This document shows, one piece after another, positions 26,071 through 34,766 of a stretch of 64,000 bases of DNA (position 1 is the stretch's first letter; the number at the start of each line of letters is the position of its first letter). The stretch lies in the NCBI RefSeq assembly GCF_014201375.1, contig NZ_JACHDZ010000001.1, forward strand, positions 537,206 to 601,205, read 5' to 3'. A program made the translations under genes and the position numbers. Below the pieces are notes generated by a model. The model was not told where the DNA came from and did no database searches. It saw only the letters and a list, made by a program, of their open reading frames with translations. This DNA is from Tunturiibacter empetritectus (GTDB lineage Bacteria > Acidobacteriota > Terriglobia > Terriglobales > Acidobacteriaceae).

Positions 26071-27822
26071 ATGCGTTTACCTTCGATTGCTTCCGTCGCC
26101 ATGCTAGCTGCTGCTTGTCTTTGTTTGAACCCCGAAGCTGGAAGGGCTCAGACCGATGTTCAGGCGGTTTCTGTGTCTTTTCCGGCTGCGCGGTCGGCGA
26201 AACCGCTGGATGGGCGGGTCTTGCTGCTGTTGTCGAATGATCCGTCGGAGGAGCCTCGGATGCAGATCGACGATACGCCGCGGAGTCAGATGGTGTTTGG
26301 CGTGACCGTGGATGGGCTGAAGCCCGGAGAGGGCGTTTCGGTTGACGATAAGGCTGCGGGGTATCCGATCAGAAGTCTGAAGGATGTTCCGGCTGGGGAG
26401 TACACGGTGCAGGCGGTGTTGGATGTGTATGAGACGTTTCACCGCGCGGATGGAAAGACGATCAAACTGTCGCCGGACCGGGGCGAGGGGAAGCACTGGA
26501 ATCTGGCGCCGGGGAACTTGTACAGCAAGCCGGTGAAGGTGCGCGTGGGTAGGGGCGGTGCGCCGATTGCGATCTCGCTGGACCAGGTGATTGCGCCAAT
26601 TGTGCCTGAAGCGGATACAAAATATATCCGGCATATACGGATTCAGAGTGCGCTGTTGACGAAGTTCTGGGGGACGCCGACGTATTTGAGCGCGGTGGTG
26701 CTGGTGCCGGAGGGGTTCGACGAACATACGGAGGCGCACTATCCGCTGATGATCTTTCATGATCATTTTGTGACGGGCTTCGATGATTTTCGGACTACGC
26801 CGCCGGATCCAAATTTGAAGCCCAATTATTCGGAGCGGTTTCATCTTGAGGGGTACAACGGGATTCAGCAGGAGGAGGCTTACAAGGAGTATCAGCAGTG
26901 GATCAGTCCGAAGTTTCCGCGGGTTCTGGTGATGAAGATTCAACATACGAATCCTTACTATGACGATTCGTATGCGGTGAACTCGGCGAACCTGGGGCCG
27001 TATGGCGATGCGATTGAGACGGAGCTGGTTCCGGCGGTGGAGAAGCAGTTTCGCGGGATTGGACTGCCGTGGGCACGGTTTATGTATGGCGGGTCGACGG
27101 GGGGATGGGAGTCGCTGGCGGTGCAGATCTTTTATCCGGACCACTATAACGGGGCTTTTGTGGCTTGTCCCGATCCGGTGGACTTTCATGCGTATATGAC
27201 GCGGGATCTTTATAAAGACGAGAATATGTTTTATCTGCAGGGAGCGAACAAGCGGGTGGAGCAGCCGGCGATGCGGGATTATCTGGGCCATACGCTGATC
27301 TCGATGAGGGACAACATTGCGTACGAGGCGGCGCTGGGCGACCACGGGCGATCGGGCGAGCAGTTTGATATATGGCAGGCGGTGTATTCCCCGGAGGGCA
27401 AGGACGGCTATCCGGAGCCGATCTTCGACAAAGAGACCGGGGCGATCGATCATAAGGTCGCGGAGTACTGGAAGGAGCACTACGACCTGAACGCAATGCT
27501 GCAGCGGGATTGGGAGACGCTGGGGCCGAAGCTGCAGGGAAAGATTCATCTGTATGTCGGCAGCGATGACACTTACTTTTTGAATAACGCTGTTTATCTG
27601 ATGGAGGATTTTCTGAAGACGACTGGCACGCCTGGGCATGGTGTGCCTTACGACGGCGAGGTGCTCTATGGGCCCAGGGCGGAGCACTGCTGGAATGGGG
27701 ATCCGACGCTGCCGAATGCGTTGTCGCGGCTGCACTACAACACGATGTACCTGCCGAAGATCATGGATAGGATCGCGAAGACGGCTCCGGCGGGAGCGGA
27801 TGTGACAAGCTGGCGTTATTAG
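26071..27822 (+). CDS. Secreted esterase-like alpha/beta hydrolase
   Basis: A 583-residue protein from ATG 26071 with a signal peptide (residues 1-27, ending ...EAGRAQ). An N-terminal beta domain (about 30-185) precedes the hydrolase domain. The nucleophile elbow is YGGSTGGWES (Ser in GGSTGG), and late AEHCWNGDP probably supplies the catalytic His. It resembles the putative esterase (CE1/esterase D-like) group; substrates could be acylated sugars or peptides. An upstream in-frame ATG at 26032 would put extra residues before the signal peptide. Confidence 0.8.
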   Translation: MRLPSIASVAMLAAACLCLNPEAGRAQTDVQAVSVSFPAARSAKPLDGRVLLLLSNDPSEEPRMQIDDTPRSQMVFGVTVDGLKPGEGVSVDDKAAGYPIRSLKDVPAGEYTVQAVLDVYETFHRADGKTIKLSPDRGEGKHWNLAPGNLYSKPVKVRVGRGGAPIAISLDQVIAPIVPEADTKYIRHIRIQSALLTKFWGTPTYLSAVVLVPEGFDEHTEAHYPLMIFHDHFVTGFDDFRTTPPDPNLKPNYSERFHLEGYNGIQQEEAYKEYQQWISPKFPRVLVMKIQHTNPYYDDSYAVNSANLGPYGDAIETELVPAVEKQFRGIGLPWARFMYGGSTGGWESLAVQIFYPDHYNGAFVACPDPVDFHAYMTRDLYKDENMFYLQGANKRVEQPAMRDYLGHTLISMRDNIAYEAALGDHGRSGEQFDIWQAVYSPEGKDGYPEPIFDKETGAIDHKVAEYWKEHYDLNAMLQRDWETLGPKLQGKIHLYVGSDDTYFLNNAVYLMEDFLKTTGTPGHGVPYDGEVLYGPRAEHCWNGDPTLPNALSRLHYNTMYLPKIMDRIAKTAPAGADVTSWRY

Positions 27823-28036
27823 AGTTCGATTCGTGGTTGGGTCGTATACCCTGCCTCGATTCGAACAAATAAAGTGAACTTTGTTCCGCGCGATGAATTC
27901 TTGCCTCTGAAAATCAGAAAAGTCTGCGAATAAATTTGCACAAATTTCCTCTGAGAAGCATCCAATTGTGTCAGCGGTGGAGATCGATTGTTGAGGCCTG
28001 CCTTCCACTCATCTATTAATTGTTAGGGGATCCGAC
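27823..28036. other. Intergenic region before egtD
   Basis: A 10-base inverted repeat with one mismatch (GTTCGATTCG ... CGATTCGAAC, 27827-27882 region) could act as a weak terminator for the esterase gene. The rest is more A/T-rich and probably holds the egtD promoter. No gene is visible. Confidence 0.35.
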
Positions 28037-29071
28037 GTGCCATCAACGACCTTCGCTCTAGACGAACCGCTGATCAGTACTCTTGATGCCGTCGCAAATG
28101 AAGCGCGCGTCGGCCTGTCCAATGCTCCTAAAACCCTCACCCCATGGCTCTTCTACGACGAGGAAGGCTCGCATCTCTTCGAACAGATTACGGAGTTGCC
28201 TGAGTATTACCTCACACGCACGGAGCGCAGCATCTTCGCGGCACATGCCGATGAGATACTTCGCATGGCCGCGCTGGGACAAGGGCCGAGCGGAAAACTT
28301 ACCCTTATCGAATTAGGCGCTGGCACCGCAACCAAAACCGGCATCCTGCTGGCTGAAGCCGTTCGTCAGCAGGGAAGCGTGGTCTACCAACCTGTCGATG
28401 TCTCGGAGACAGCTCTTGCAGAGGCGAGTGAAAATATCCTCGCCAACATTCCGGGTGTTACGGTCCGCTCTCAGGTTGCGGATTACACACGGGAGGCTCT
28501 TCCGCTGAATCGACTTGTTGAGACGAGAACCCTGGCTCTCTACATAGGTTCAAGCATCGGGAACTTCATGCCGGAGGATGCGAGGGATGTCCTTCGCAAC
28601 CTGCGGGCTCAGCTCCTTCCGGGTGACACTCTTCTGGTTGGCACAGACCTCGCGCCCACCGGTGGCCCCAACGCCAATAAGACTGAAGCCACGTTGCTTG
28701 CAGCCTACGACGACGATGCTGGAGTGACCGCTGCTTTCAATCTGAACGTGTTGACCCGGCTGAATCGTGACCTTGGCACAGACTTCGCGATTCGAAACTT
28801 CCGCCACCGTGCCTGTTGGAACTCGACTCAGTCACGCATCGAGATGCACTTGGAGTCTCTCACCGATCAGCGGGTTCACATTCCTGCCAACTCGAGCGGG
28901 CCGGCGTTTACAGTCGATTTCGCTCGTGGCGAAAGTATTCACACCGAAAACAGTTACAAATTTACAGCCGCTGCAGTGGATGCTCTGCTGGCATCGGCGA
29001 ACTTCAGGAAGACGAAGTCTTGGGAAGACCCGCAACATCTGTTCGCCGTGACGCTGGCGACTGCGGTTTGA
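28037..29071 (+). CDS. egtD: L-histidine N-alpha-methyltransferase (ergothioneine pathway)
   Basis: A 344-residue protein from GTG 28037, with GGGGA upstream. Family blocks are present: LTPWLFYDEEGSHLFEQITE, LPEYYLTRTERSIF, LIELGAGTATKTGILL for SAM binding, and LYIGSSIGNFMPEDA. EgtD trimethylates histidine to hercynine, the first step to ergothioneine, a thiol antioxidant. The usual partner EgtB is not beside it in this window, so it must be elsewhere or absent. It converges on moaC with a 1-base gap. Confidence 0.93.
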   Translation: MPSTTFALDEPLISTLDAVANEARVGLSNAPKTLTPWLFYDEEGSHLFEQITELPEYYLTRTERSIFAAHADEILRMAALGQGPSGKLTLIELGAGTATKTGILLAEAVRQQGSVVYQPVDVSETALAEASENILANIPGVTVRSQVADYTREALPLNRLVETRTLALYIGSSIGNFMPEDARDVLRNLRAQLLPGDTLLVGTDLAPTGGPNANKTEATLLAAYDDDAGVTAAFNLNVLTRLNRDLGTDFAIRNFRHRACWNSTQSRIEMHLESLTDQRVHIPANSSGPAFTVDFARGESIHTENSYKFTAAAVDALLASANFRKTKSWEDPQHLFAVTLATAV

Positions 29072-29072
29072 T

Positions 29073-29636
29073 TTAGGGGGTTTCGCGGCGGTACTCTCCG
29101 CTTTTGCCGCCACTCTTGCGGAGCAGCACTATCTCGCGAATTCGAATTCCTTTGTCGAGAGCTTTGGTCATGTCGTAGACCGTCAGCGCTGCGATGGAGG
29201 CAGCCACCATGGCCTCCATCTCGACACCTGTTCCGGCTACTGTTGCTGCCGTAGCTTCAATCACGACACCGCCTTCGACGACCTTTGTTTGTATGTCTAC
29301 GAAGCTCAGCGCGATTTGATGGCACATCGGAATCAGGCTGGAAGTCTGTTTCGCGGCTTGAATCCCTGCGAAGCGCGCCACCTCCAGCGGATTGCCTTTG
29401 GGGTTTTGCGGCAGCGCCTTGAGCACTGCGGGGGAAAGCTCGACGAATGCTGCGGCGACTGCCTCGCGTCGCGTCAGCGTCTTCTCGCCGACGTCGACCA
29501 TGTGCGCTTCGCCGGAGTGATCGTAGTGCGAGAGATGCAGCGGCACGGGGGCCTGGGGAGGGAAGTCGGCATCGTTGCCGAGCGGTTCCGGGTCGTCGTC
29601 CATCAGCTGTTCGGAGGTGTAGTCTGCGTCATCCAT
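29073..29636 (-). CDS. moaC: Cyclic pyranopterin monophosphate synthase
   Basis: A 187-residue protein, somewhat longer than the usual 160 because of an acidic N-terminal extension of about 35 residues. The core is clear: LSHYDHSGEAHMVDVGEKT, SLIPMCHQIALSFVDI and the active-site VYDMTKALDKG. MoaC makes cyclic pyranopterin monophosphate in molybdenum cofactor synthesis. The usual MCHPL is MCHQI here, a small departure. Encoded 9 bases after moeA on the same strand; both probably serve the same pathway. Confidence 0.94.
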   Translation of the reverse strand: MDDADYTSEQLMDDDPEPLGNDADFPPQAPVPLHLSHYDHSGEAHMVDVGEKTLTRREAVAAAFVELSPAVLKALPQNPKGNPLEVARFAGIQAAKQTSSLIPMCHQIALSFVDIQTKVVEGGVVIEATAATVAGTGVEMEAMVAASIAALTVYDMTKALDKGIRIREIVLLRKSGGKSGEYRRETP

Positions 29637-29645
29637 CCCACAAGC

Positions 29646-30881
29646 TTAACGCAGGAGAATCGTGATGACATCCCCTGCTGCGAAGTGATCATTGTCGGGG
29701 GGGAGGACGGCGTAGCAGTTCGCCCGGGCGTTAGCGGCGAGGTCGCCCGATCCCTGCCATGCTACGAGTCTTACTTCTGGGCGAATGCGGTCTGCGGTCA
29801 GTCTGGCTGGGAGAATACGCATCAGGCCGGGCTTTCCGGCGACGTCTTCTGCCAGCGTTGCCTGAACAAAGCGGGGCTGCTGCACGCCTGCTCCGGCCAT
29901 GGCACGCAACATCGGCTCGACGAAGCAATGGAAGGTTACCTGGGTCGAGACTGGGTTGCCGGGCAAGCCGAAGAAAAATTGTGCAGGGAGGTTGTTTTCG
30001 GCTGGCAGGCGGCCGAAGACAATGGGTTTGCCGGGCTGCATCCTGACGCCGATGAAGAAAAACTCCGCCCCGAGCGCTTGTAGAACCTCCTCGACAAGGT
30101 CGTATTTGCCCATGGAGACGCCGCCGGAGAGAAGCATAAGGTCGCATTGGCGCGCCGCACGGATGGTTTGTTCGAGTTCAGGCCGCCGGTCTGGAGCGAT
30201 CGGGAGCTGTATTGGTTCTCCGCCGGCGCGCCGGATCAGCTCGGCCAGACCGTAACTGTTTGAGTTTCTGATCTGGTGGGGGGCGGGCGTCGCAGCCAGA
30301 TCTACCAGTTCGTCTCCGGTTGCGACGATCGCTACCTTCGGCTTGCGAAATACGTGTAGGTTTGAGTATCCGCACGAGGCGGCGAGTGCGATTTCTGCGC
30401 CTTCGATTGGCGTGCCGGGGGGCAAAACTGTCTGGCCAGCGCGGGCCTCGCTTCCCTGGGGAACGATGTTCTCTCCGCTTCGAATCGTTCGTCCGGCGAG
30501 CAGGCGGATCGAATCTTGATTGCGTTCGATATGCTCGATCATCACGACGGCATCGGCGCCCTCAGGAATCGGTGCGCCAGTCATGATTTCAATTGCGGCG
30601 TTGGGTTCGAGCGTGCCGCCCTGCCACTGCTCGCCGGCTCTTACCTGGCCGACTACCTTGAGTGAGCTGGCTGTGTCGGACGCCCGAAGTGCGAAGCCGT
30701 CCCGGGTCGATCGGTGGAACGGCGGTTGATCGCGGTCCGCCAGCACTGGTTCGGCCAGAAGGCGACTTCCACAATTCAGCAGCGCAAGTGGTTCGCTCGA
30801 AGGACGCGGCACGGCCGCTGCGTGCTGCAGGACCTTCGCCAGAGCTTCATCGAAACCTAGAACGGCGGCTGCTGGCTGCAT
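29646..30881 (-). CDS. moeA: Molybdopterin molybdotransferase
   Basis: A 411-residue protein with FHRSTRDGFALRA (the conserved PxxxxSxMDGYAv-type block), IEIMTGAPIPEGADAVVMIE and VPQGSEARAGQTVLPPGTP. A later MLLSGGVSMGKYDLVEEVL and FGLPGNPVSTQVTF complete the family pattern. It inserts molybdate into adenylylated molybdopterin. First of the two-gene moeA-moaC operon. Confidence 0.95.
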   Translation of the reverse strand: MQPAAAVLGFDEALAKVLQHAAAVPRPSSEPLALLNCGSRLLAEPVLADRDQPPFHRSTRDGFALRASDTASSLKVVGQVRAGEQWQGGTLEPNAAIEIMTGAPIPEGADAVVMIEHIERNQDSIRLLAGRTIRSGENIVPQGSEARAGQTVLPPGTPIEGAEIALAASCGYSNLHVFRKPKVAIVATGDELVDLAATPAPHQIRNSNSYGLAELIRRAGGEPIQLPIAPDRRPELEQTIRAARQCDLMLLSGGVSMGKYDLVEEVLQALGAEFFFIGVRMQPGKPIVFGRLPAENNLPAQFFFGLPGNPVSTQVTFHCFVEPMLRAMAGAGVQQPRFVQATLAEDVAGKPGLMRILPARLTADRIRPEVRLVAWQGSGDLAANARANCYAVLPPDNDHFAAGDVITILLR

Positions 30882-30921
30882 CGTCCCTCCTGACTATGGC
30901 TTGACTGTAAGAGCGACAAAG

Positions 30922-30952
30922 AAAAAGCCCCGAGCAGCTTCGCCCGGGGCCT
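30922..30952 (-). terminator. Rho-independent terminator of the TPR protein gene
   Basis: On the minus strand GGCCCCGGGC...GCTCGGGGCTTTTTC forms a GC-rich stem followed by five T. It sits 17 bases after the TPR gene stop and before moeA. Confidence 0.88.
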
Positions 30953-30968
30953 TGTGTCATTTGAAAGA

Positions 30969-32162
30969 CTACTTCTTTCCAGCTTTGAAGGTCGACTTGA
31001 TCGGTGCGCCGATGCCTTCGAGGATACCCTTCACGTCGGCAGCGTGGGCACCGTCCGGAGCCAGTTCGAGGTACTGCTGATAGGCCTCGACGCATCCCGG
31101 GGGCGCTACGATTTTCTGGGTCTTGGGATCGACTGTAGCCTGCGGAATGAGCGCCTGACCCTTGATGTAATAGGCATCGGCCTTCTTGGGGTCGGCTGCG
31201 ATAGCCTTGTCGGCGGCAGCGCTTGCTTCAGGGAGTTTGCCAGCGTTGTAGAGGGTTGCGGCTTCGTTGAAGTAGTACATGCCGGCCTTTTCCGGTTGGG
31301 CTTTGGCGGCCTGTTCGTAGGCGTCGGAGGAGGCTTTGGCATCGCCTAATCGGGCTTCGGCCTGTCCCAGCTGGTTGTAAGCCACACCGGCGGTCTCGGG
31401 GTTCGGCTTCTTGGAGGCGGCGTTTAGATCGGCAGCCTTTTTGTAGGAGGATGCTGCATCGGTGTACTTCTGCAAGATCGCCGGATCGGTGGGCGAGGTG
31501 CCTGCCGCTTTGGCTGCCTTTGCGGCTGTTTCTCCGCTGCCAAGCTGTGCGTCGCCCAGGGTAACCCAGAGAATGCCCTCGTCTGGCTTGGTGTCAGTGG
31601 CCTGCTTCATGGCGGTAATGGCTGAATCGTAGTTGCCCGCCTTGTTATCTGCGCGCGCCTGAGTGAGCAGCGCATTCAGATTCTGAATCTTCGCGTTGGT
31701 GGCACTTACTTCAGAGTTTTTCTTCTTGTATTCTTCGATCTGCTTGCGCTCTTCCGGAGTCATCTTGCTGAGGTACTCCGGGCGGGACATATCGAAGTTC
31801 ACCAGCTTGTCTTCCTCTTTGGCGATGGGAACATTTTCGTTGAAGTCGAGGCTCTTGTCGTCCTGGAAGACGAAGACGATGTAGGTGCCGGCTACAATTC
31901 CTGAGCCTTTGTAGTCTCCGTTGGCGTCGATCGGAAAGGTGTAAAGATACTTTCGATCTTTGGCTTCTGAGGTTCTGTCGGTCGACAGGCGGACCTCACC
32001 TTTTGTAAGAGGGAATCCCGCAGGATTGAGAACGTGGCCGTGGATGCTTGAGGTTCCCGCGGGCGGCGCTGCCTGCGCCTTCAAGAGGGTAGGCTGCGCC
32101 ATCGCCAGGACTACCAGCAGAGCGGCTGCCAGGGTGCTTATCTTCCATCCGATACGTTTCAT
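30969..32162 (-). CDS. Exported TPR protein with N-terminal carboxypeptidase-regulatory-like domain
   Basis: A 397-residue protein. The signal peptide (residues 1-30) leads to a beta-sandwich domain of about 90 residues (SSIHGHVLNPAGFPLTKGEV) of the CarboxypepD_reg type. From about residue 170 there are tetratricopeptide repeats (AGNYDSAITAMKQATDTKPD, ARLGDAKASSDAYEQAAKAQ and others). A strong ribosome-binding site (AGGAG) precedes ATG 32162. This layout is common in acidobacteria; a scaffold role in the periplasm or at the membrane is likely, with the partner unknown. Confidence 0.85.
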   Translation of the reverse strand: MKRIGWKISTLAAALLVVLAMAQPTLLKAQAAPPAGTSSIHGHVLNPAGFPLTKGEVRLSTDRTSEAKDRKYLYTFPIDANGDYKGSGIVAGTYIVFVFQDDKSLDFNENVPIAKEEDKLVNFDMSRPEYLSKMTPEERKQIEEYKKKNSEVSATNAKIQNLNALLTQARADNKAGNYDSAITAMKQATDTKPDEGILWVTLGDAQLGSGETAAKAAKAAGTSPTDPAILQKYTDAASSYKKAADLNAASKKPNPETAGVAYNQLGQAEARLGDAKASSDAYEQAAKAQPEKAGMYYFNEAATLYNAGKLPEASAAADKAIAADPKKADAYYIKGQALIPQATVDPKTQKIVAPPGCVEAYQQYLELAPDGAHAADVKGILEGIGAPIKSTFKAGKK

Positions 32163-32254
32163 GCTTTTGTCTTCTCCTGGCCCAGAGGTGCGGGCGTAAG
32201 TCTTCGTTGAAAAACGGCTTCTGCTTCCTCAAAATTTGATGCAAAATGCAACGG

Positions 32255-32947
32255 TCACGCGACCGCATACGGTATGGGATCGACCGCTCCGGCCTCGCGA
32301 AATGCCCGCAGTCGCAGAACGCAGCTCTCGCAGACGCCACAGGCTTCGGTCTCGCCGGAATAGCATGACCAACTTACATGGAACGGTGCACCGAGTTCAA
32401 CTCCCAACCGGACGATCTGGCTCTTGCGCATCTGGATCAGTGGCGTGACGACCTCGATTCGTCCGTCTTTGGTGCCCATCCGGATGAGTTGGTTGAACGC
32501 CTCGTAGTACGCGGGGCGGCAGTCGGGGTATCCCGAGCTATCCTGCTCGACTGCGCCGATAAAGACCTTTTCTGCGCCAAGAACCTCCGCCCAGCTTACG
32601 GCGGCGGAGAGAAAATGTGCGTTGCGGAAGGGGACGTAGGTGACGGGGACTTCGTTTCCGATGGCCGCTTCGTCTGCCGCAACGGGCACGGCGATTGAGG
32701 TGTCGGTGAGCGCCGAGCCTCCGATCCGGCGAAACAGATCGATCTTCAGATGCAGCAGCTCTTTCACTCCTACGATGCGGGCTACCTCCTGGGCGGAGTG
32801 CAGCTCGCGCGCTTCAGTCCTCTGGCCGTAGCTGAAGTGGACTGCGAAGAGGTCGTAGTCCCGGGCAGCGAGCGCGGCGCAGACGGAGGAGTCCATTCCG
32901 CCTGACAGGCAGAGTACGGCACGTGGGCGGCTCGGTTCAGTCGTCAT
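32255..32947 (-). CDS. queC: 7-cyano-7-deazaguanine synthase
   Basis: A 230-residue protein with the PP-loop LSGGMDSSV at residues 14-22, HFSYGQRTEARELHSAQEV and YVPFRNAHFLSAA. The C-terminal zinc site CYSGETEACGVCESC is intact. It converts 7-carboxy-7-deazaguanine and ammonia to preQ0 with ATP, in queuosine synthesis. It ends the LPS operon and overlaps the DUF2007 gene by 11 bases; its pathway partners queD and queE are 16 kb away on the other strand. Confidence 0.96.
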   Translation of the reverse strand: MTTEPSRPRAVLCLSGGMDSSVCAALAARDYDLFAVHFSYGQRTEARELHSAQEVARIVGVKELLHLKIDLFRRIGGSALTDTSIAVPVAADEAAIGNEVPVTYVPFRNAHFLSAAVSWAEVLGAEKVFIGAVEQDSSGYPDCRPAYYEAFNQLIRMGTKDGRIEVVTPLIQMRKSQIVRLGVELGAPFHVSWSCYSGETEACGVCESCVLRLRAFREAGAVDPIPYAVA

Positions 32948-33278
32948 CGCCCGCCTCGAGCTCGTGCTGTTCCGCCGGGGTCAGATCATCTCCGGTCAAC
33001 TCGCCAACGGATTCGCCGAGGATCTCGCGTGCGGTCTTTTCGTCCTGCTTGTGCACCAGCAGACGCGCTCGAAACGCCAGCGCCAGCAGGCTGTTGGCGT
33101 TCTCACCCTGCAGGAAACACTCGATTCCTGCTGATTCGAGCAGCCCCTTCGCCATCTGGGCGTTCACGGGCTCGAGAAACTTGCCTACGGTCACGAACTT
33201 GTCTGGATCTTGGTGTGGATCTGATGCTGCATCGTGCTTTGGGTCTGTCGGGTCTGTCGGGTCTGTCGGATCTGTCAT
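32937..33278 (-). CDS. DUF2007-domain small protein
   Basis: A 113-residue protein. ATG 33278 is chosen over the TTG one codon upstream. The N-terminus is a TDPTDPTDP repeat, then KFVTVGKFLEPVNAQMAKGL and GIECFLQGENANSLLALAF match the DUF2007 (putative signal-transducing, PII-like) fold. The C-terminus is acidic. It overlaps queC and may be translationally coupled to it. Function unknown. Confidence 0.8.
   Translation of the reverse strand: MTDPTDPTDPTDPKHDAASDPHQDPDKFVTVGKFLEPVNAQMAKGLLESAGIECFLQGENANSLLALAFRARLLVHKQDEKTAREILGESVGELTGDDLTPAEQHELEAGDDD
33241..33276 (-). repeat. 9-bp tandem repeat in the DUF2007 gene
   Basis: Four copies of GGGTCTGTC (the last with one change) encode the repeated Thr-Asp-Pro unit. 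Gain or loss of a unit would not shift the frame, so length can vary between strains. Confidence 0.8.
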
Positions 33279-33297
33279 CAAAAAACCGTCTTTCTTC

Positions 33298-34119
33298 TTA
33301 TTTCGTATCGTACGACTGCAGGTGGAAGGTGATCGTTCCCCAGAAGAGACGTGCCTGAATCTGCACGGGCATGTGGCGTGCGTCGTCGGTGTACCAGACC
33401 CAGATGTGTCCGCGATTTTTTACGATGCCCTCATCGGCGGTCGGCTCTACTTTGAGGGTCTGGAAGGTTCCCGCGGGGGTTTTGATCTCTTCTTTGGACT
33501 CGACCTTCATGGCCACGGTGACGGTGCGCATCGAGTCCGCCAGGGGAAATCGGATGCTTTGACCGACTGCCATCGGCTGGGACGCCGCGTAGAAGATTGC
33601 GGAGAGGGAGTCGGTTACGCATGCTGGAATCGAGGCTACCTCCTCCTTCGAAGTGCCCTTTACGAGGTTCTTTTCGATCTGCTTCTGCTTACCCTGGGAG
33701 TAGTCGAAGCTCAGCTCGCTGGAGACCTTGCGGCGTCCCTCCTGCAGCTGTTTGGTGAAGCCGGTGGAGCAACCGGTCTTGGTGTCGAATCCTGCCTGGA
33801 ACTTGTCTATGACGGGAAAGAGCATGGTCACGGCGCCGGTTGAGTCAGCTGTAGCCGCAATCTTTTGCACTGTCCCCTGCTGCTCTAGCTGAAAGACTGC
33901 GGTGCCGGCCGTAAACACGCGCCAGTCAACGGTAAAGGTGAGGGTTTGTTTCTCGGGGAAGGTAAAACCGGGCTGTGGCGGCTGCAGGGTTGGAATGACA
34001 ACAGGAGCCGGCGTCGGCTTGGGTCCTAACCCTAGAAGCTGCGCTCTCGCCGTTAGCGAAGCCGTGGAACACAACATCAGGAAGAAAAGTGCAAGAAAAG
34101 ACCGTTCCGGCTTCAGCAA
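33298..34119 (-). CDS. DUF3108 secreted protein
   Basis: A 273-residue protein with a signal peptide (residues 1-27, ending ...SLTARAQ). The mature domain (TFPEKQTLTFTVDWRVFTAG, and KVESKEEIKTPAGTFQTLKV near the end) matches DUF3108, a periplasmic beta-rich family often encoded beside LPS or outer-membrane genes. The start is TTG at 34119 because the first in-frame ATG would cut the signal peptide; no clear ribosome-binding site. Part of the waaA operon. Confidence 0.8.
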   Translation of the reverse strand: MLKPERSFLALFFLMLCSTASLTARAQLLGLGPKPTPAPVVIPTLQPPQPGFTFPEKQTLTFTVDWRVFTAGTAVFQLEQQGTVQKIAATADSTGAVTMLFPVIDKFQAGFDTKTGCSTGFTKQLQEGRRKVSSELSFDYSQGKQKQIEKNLVKGTSKEEVASIPACVTDSLSAIFYAASQPMAVGQSIRFPLADSMRTVTVAMKVESKEEIKTPAGTFQTLKVEPTADEGIVKNRGHIWVWYTDDARHMPVQIQARLFWGTITFHLQSYDTK

Positions 34120-34172
34120 AGGGCAGCACTCTCACGAGTTGAAGTTTGTGGGCTGCCCCAGCCCTCCACGCC

Positions 34173-34766
34173 TTAGCGCAGACTCTCCAAAACCCCGCGG
34201 TGATGGAGAAAAAGCCGGACCGCCAGCGCCAGATAGATCGCGCCAGCACCCATTAGAGCATTGTACTCGCGGTGGTGCTGCCACTGCTGCCAGGAGAACC
34301 TGCCGCCGCTGGCGTTCTGATTTGCGGGAAACGTTGCCGGGGTCAGTCGCGGCAGCAGGCGGGGCACCTTGGCGGAGTAGTTGTCGAAGTCTGCAAAGTG
34401 CTCTCGCAGATAGGCTTCCTCGCTCTGGATGGTGGGGATGTAGATGGCGGCGAAGAGCGTGGTCAACGCAATCAGGATCACCCAGCTGCCTGCCGCTGCT
34501 GCGAATCCGAAGGCGATCAGCATGGAGCCCAGGTAGAGAGGATTTCGCGTATAGGCGTAGGGGCCGGTGAAGGTCAGTTCGGCGTTCTTGCGCACATATC
34601 CCGCCGCGTAGGCTCGGAGCCATACGCCCGGCACTACCAGCAGGAGGCTCAGCAGCATGGTCTTACCGGTCGGTCTGGCCAGCCACAGAAATACTGCGGC
34701 AAAGACGAATCCCAGCGGTACGCGAATCCGCCGTGCGATTCTCTGCCATGTCGTTCGTTCGCTCAC
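34173..34766 (-). CDS. Isoprenylcysteine carboxyl methyltransferase-family membrane protein
   Basis: A 197-residue membrane protein with four or five hydrophobic segments. The segment LTFTGPYAYTRNPLYLGSM and the following EEAYLREHFADFDNYSAKVP are the ICMT/PEMT SAM-binding signatures. In bacteria these enzymes methylate lipid-like or other small substrates at the membrane. It overlaps waaC by 4 bases, so it is translated with the heptosyltransferase; it may modify a lipid or sugar-lipid, which is only inference. Confidence 0.83.
   Translation of the reverse strand: MSERTTWQRIARRIRVPLGFVFAAVFLWLARPTGKTMLLSLLLVVPGVWLRAYAAGYVRKNAELTFTGPYAYTRNPLYLGSMLIAFGFAAAAGSWVILIALTTLFAAIYIPTIQSEEAYLREHFADFDNYSAKVPRLLPRLTPATFPANQNASGGRFSWQQWQHHREYNALMGAGAIYLALAVRLFLHHRGVLESLR

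Noticed and set aside
27827..27882. tRNA-like TTCGATTCG and CGATTCGAAC strings
   Set aside because: They resemble a T-loop by chance; no acceptor stem, anticodon arm or CCA-side pairing can be built.
26104..28008. 634-codon minus-strand open frame
   Set aside because: It lies antisense to the esterase gene, is extremely Arg/His/Ile-rich and has no motif.
33241..33276. CRISPR-like repeat
   Set aside because: It is a 9-bp tandem coding repeat without spacers inside the DUF2007 gene.
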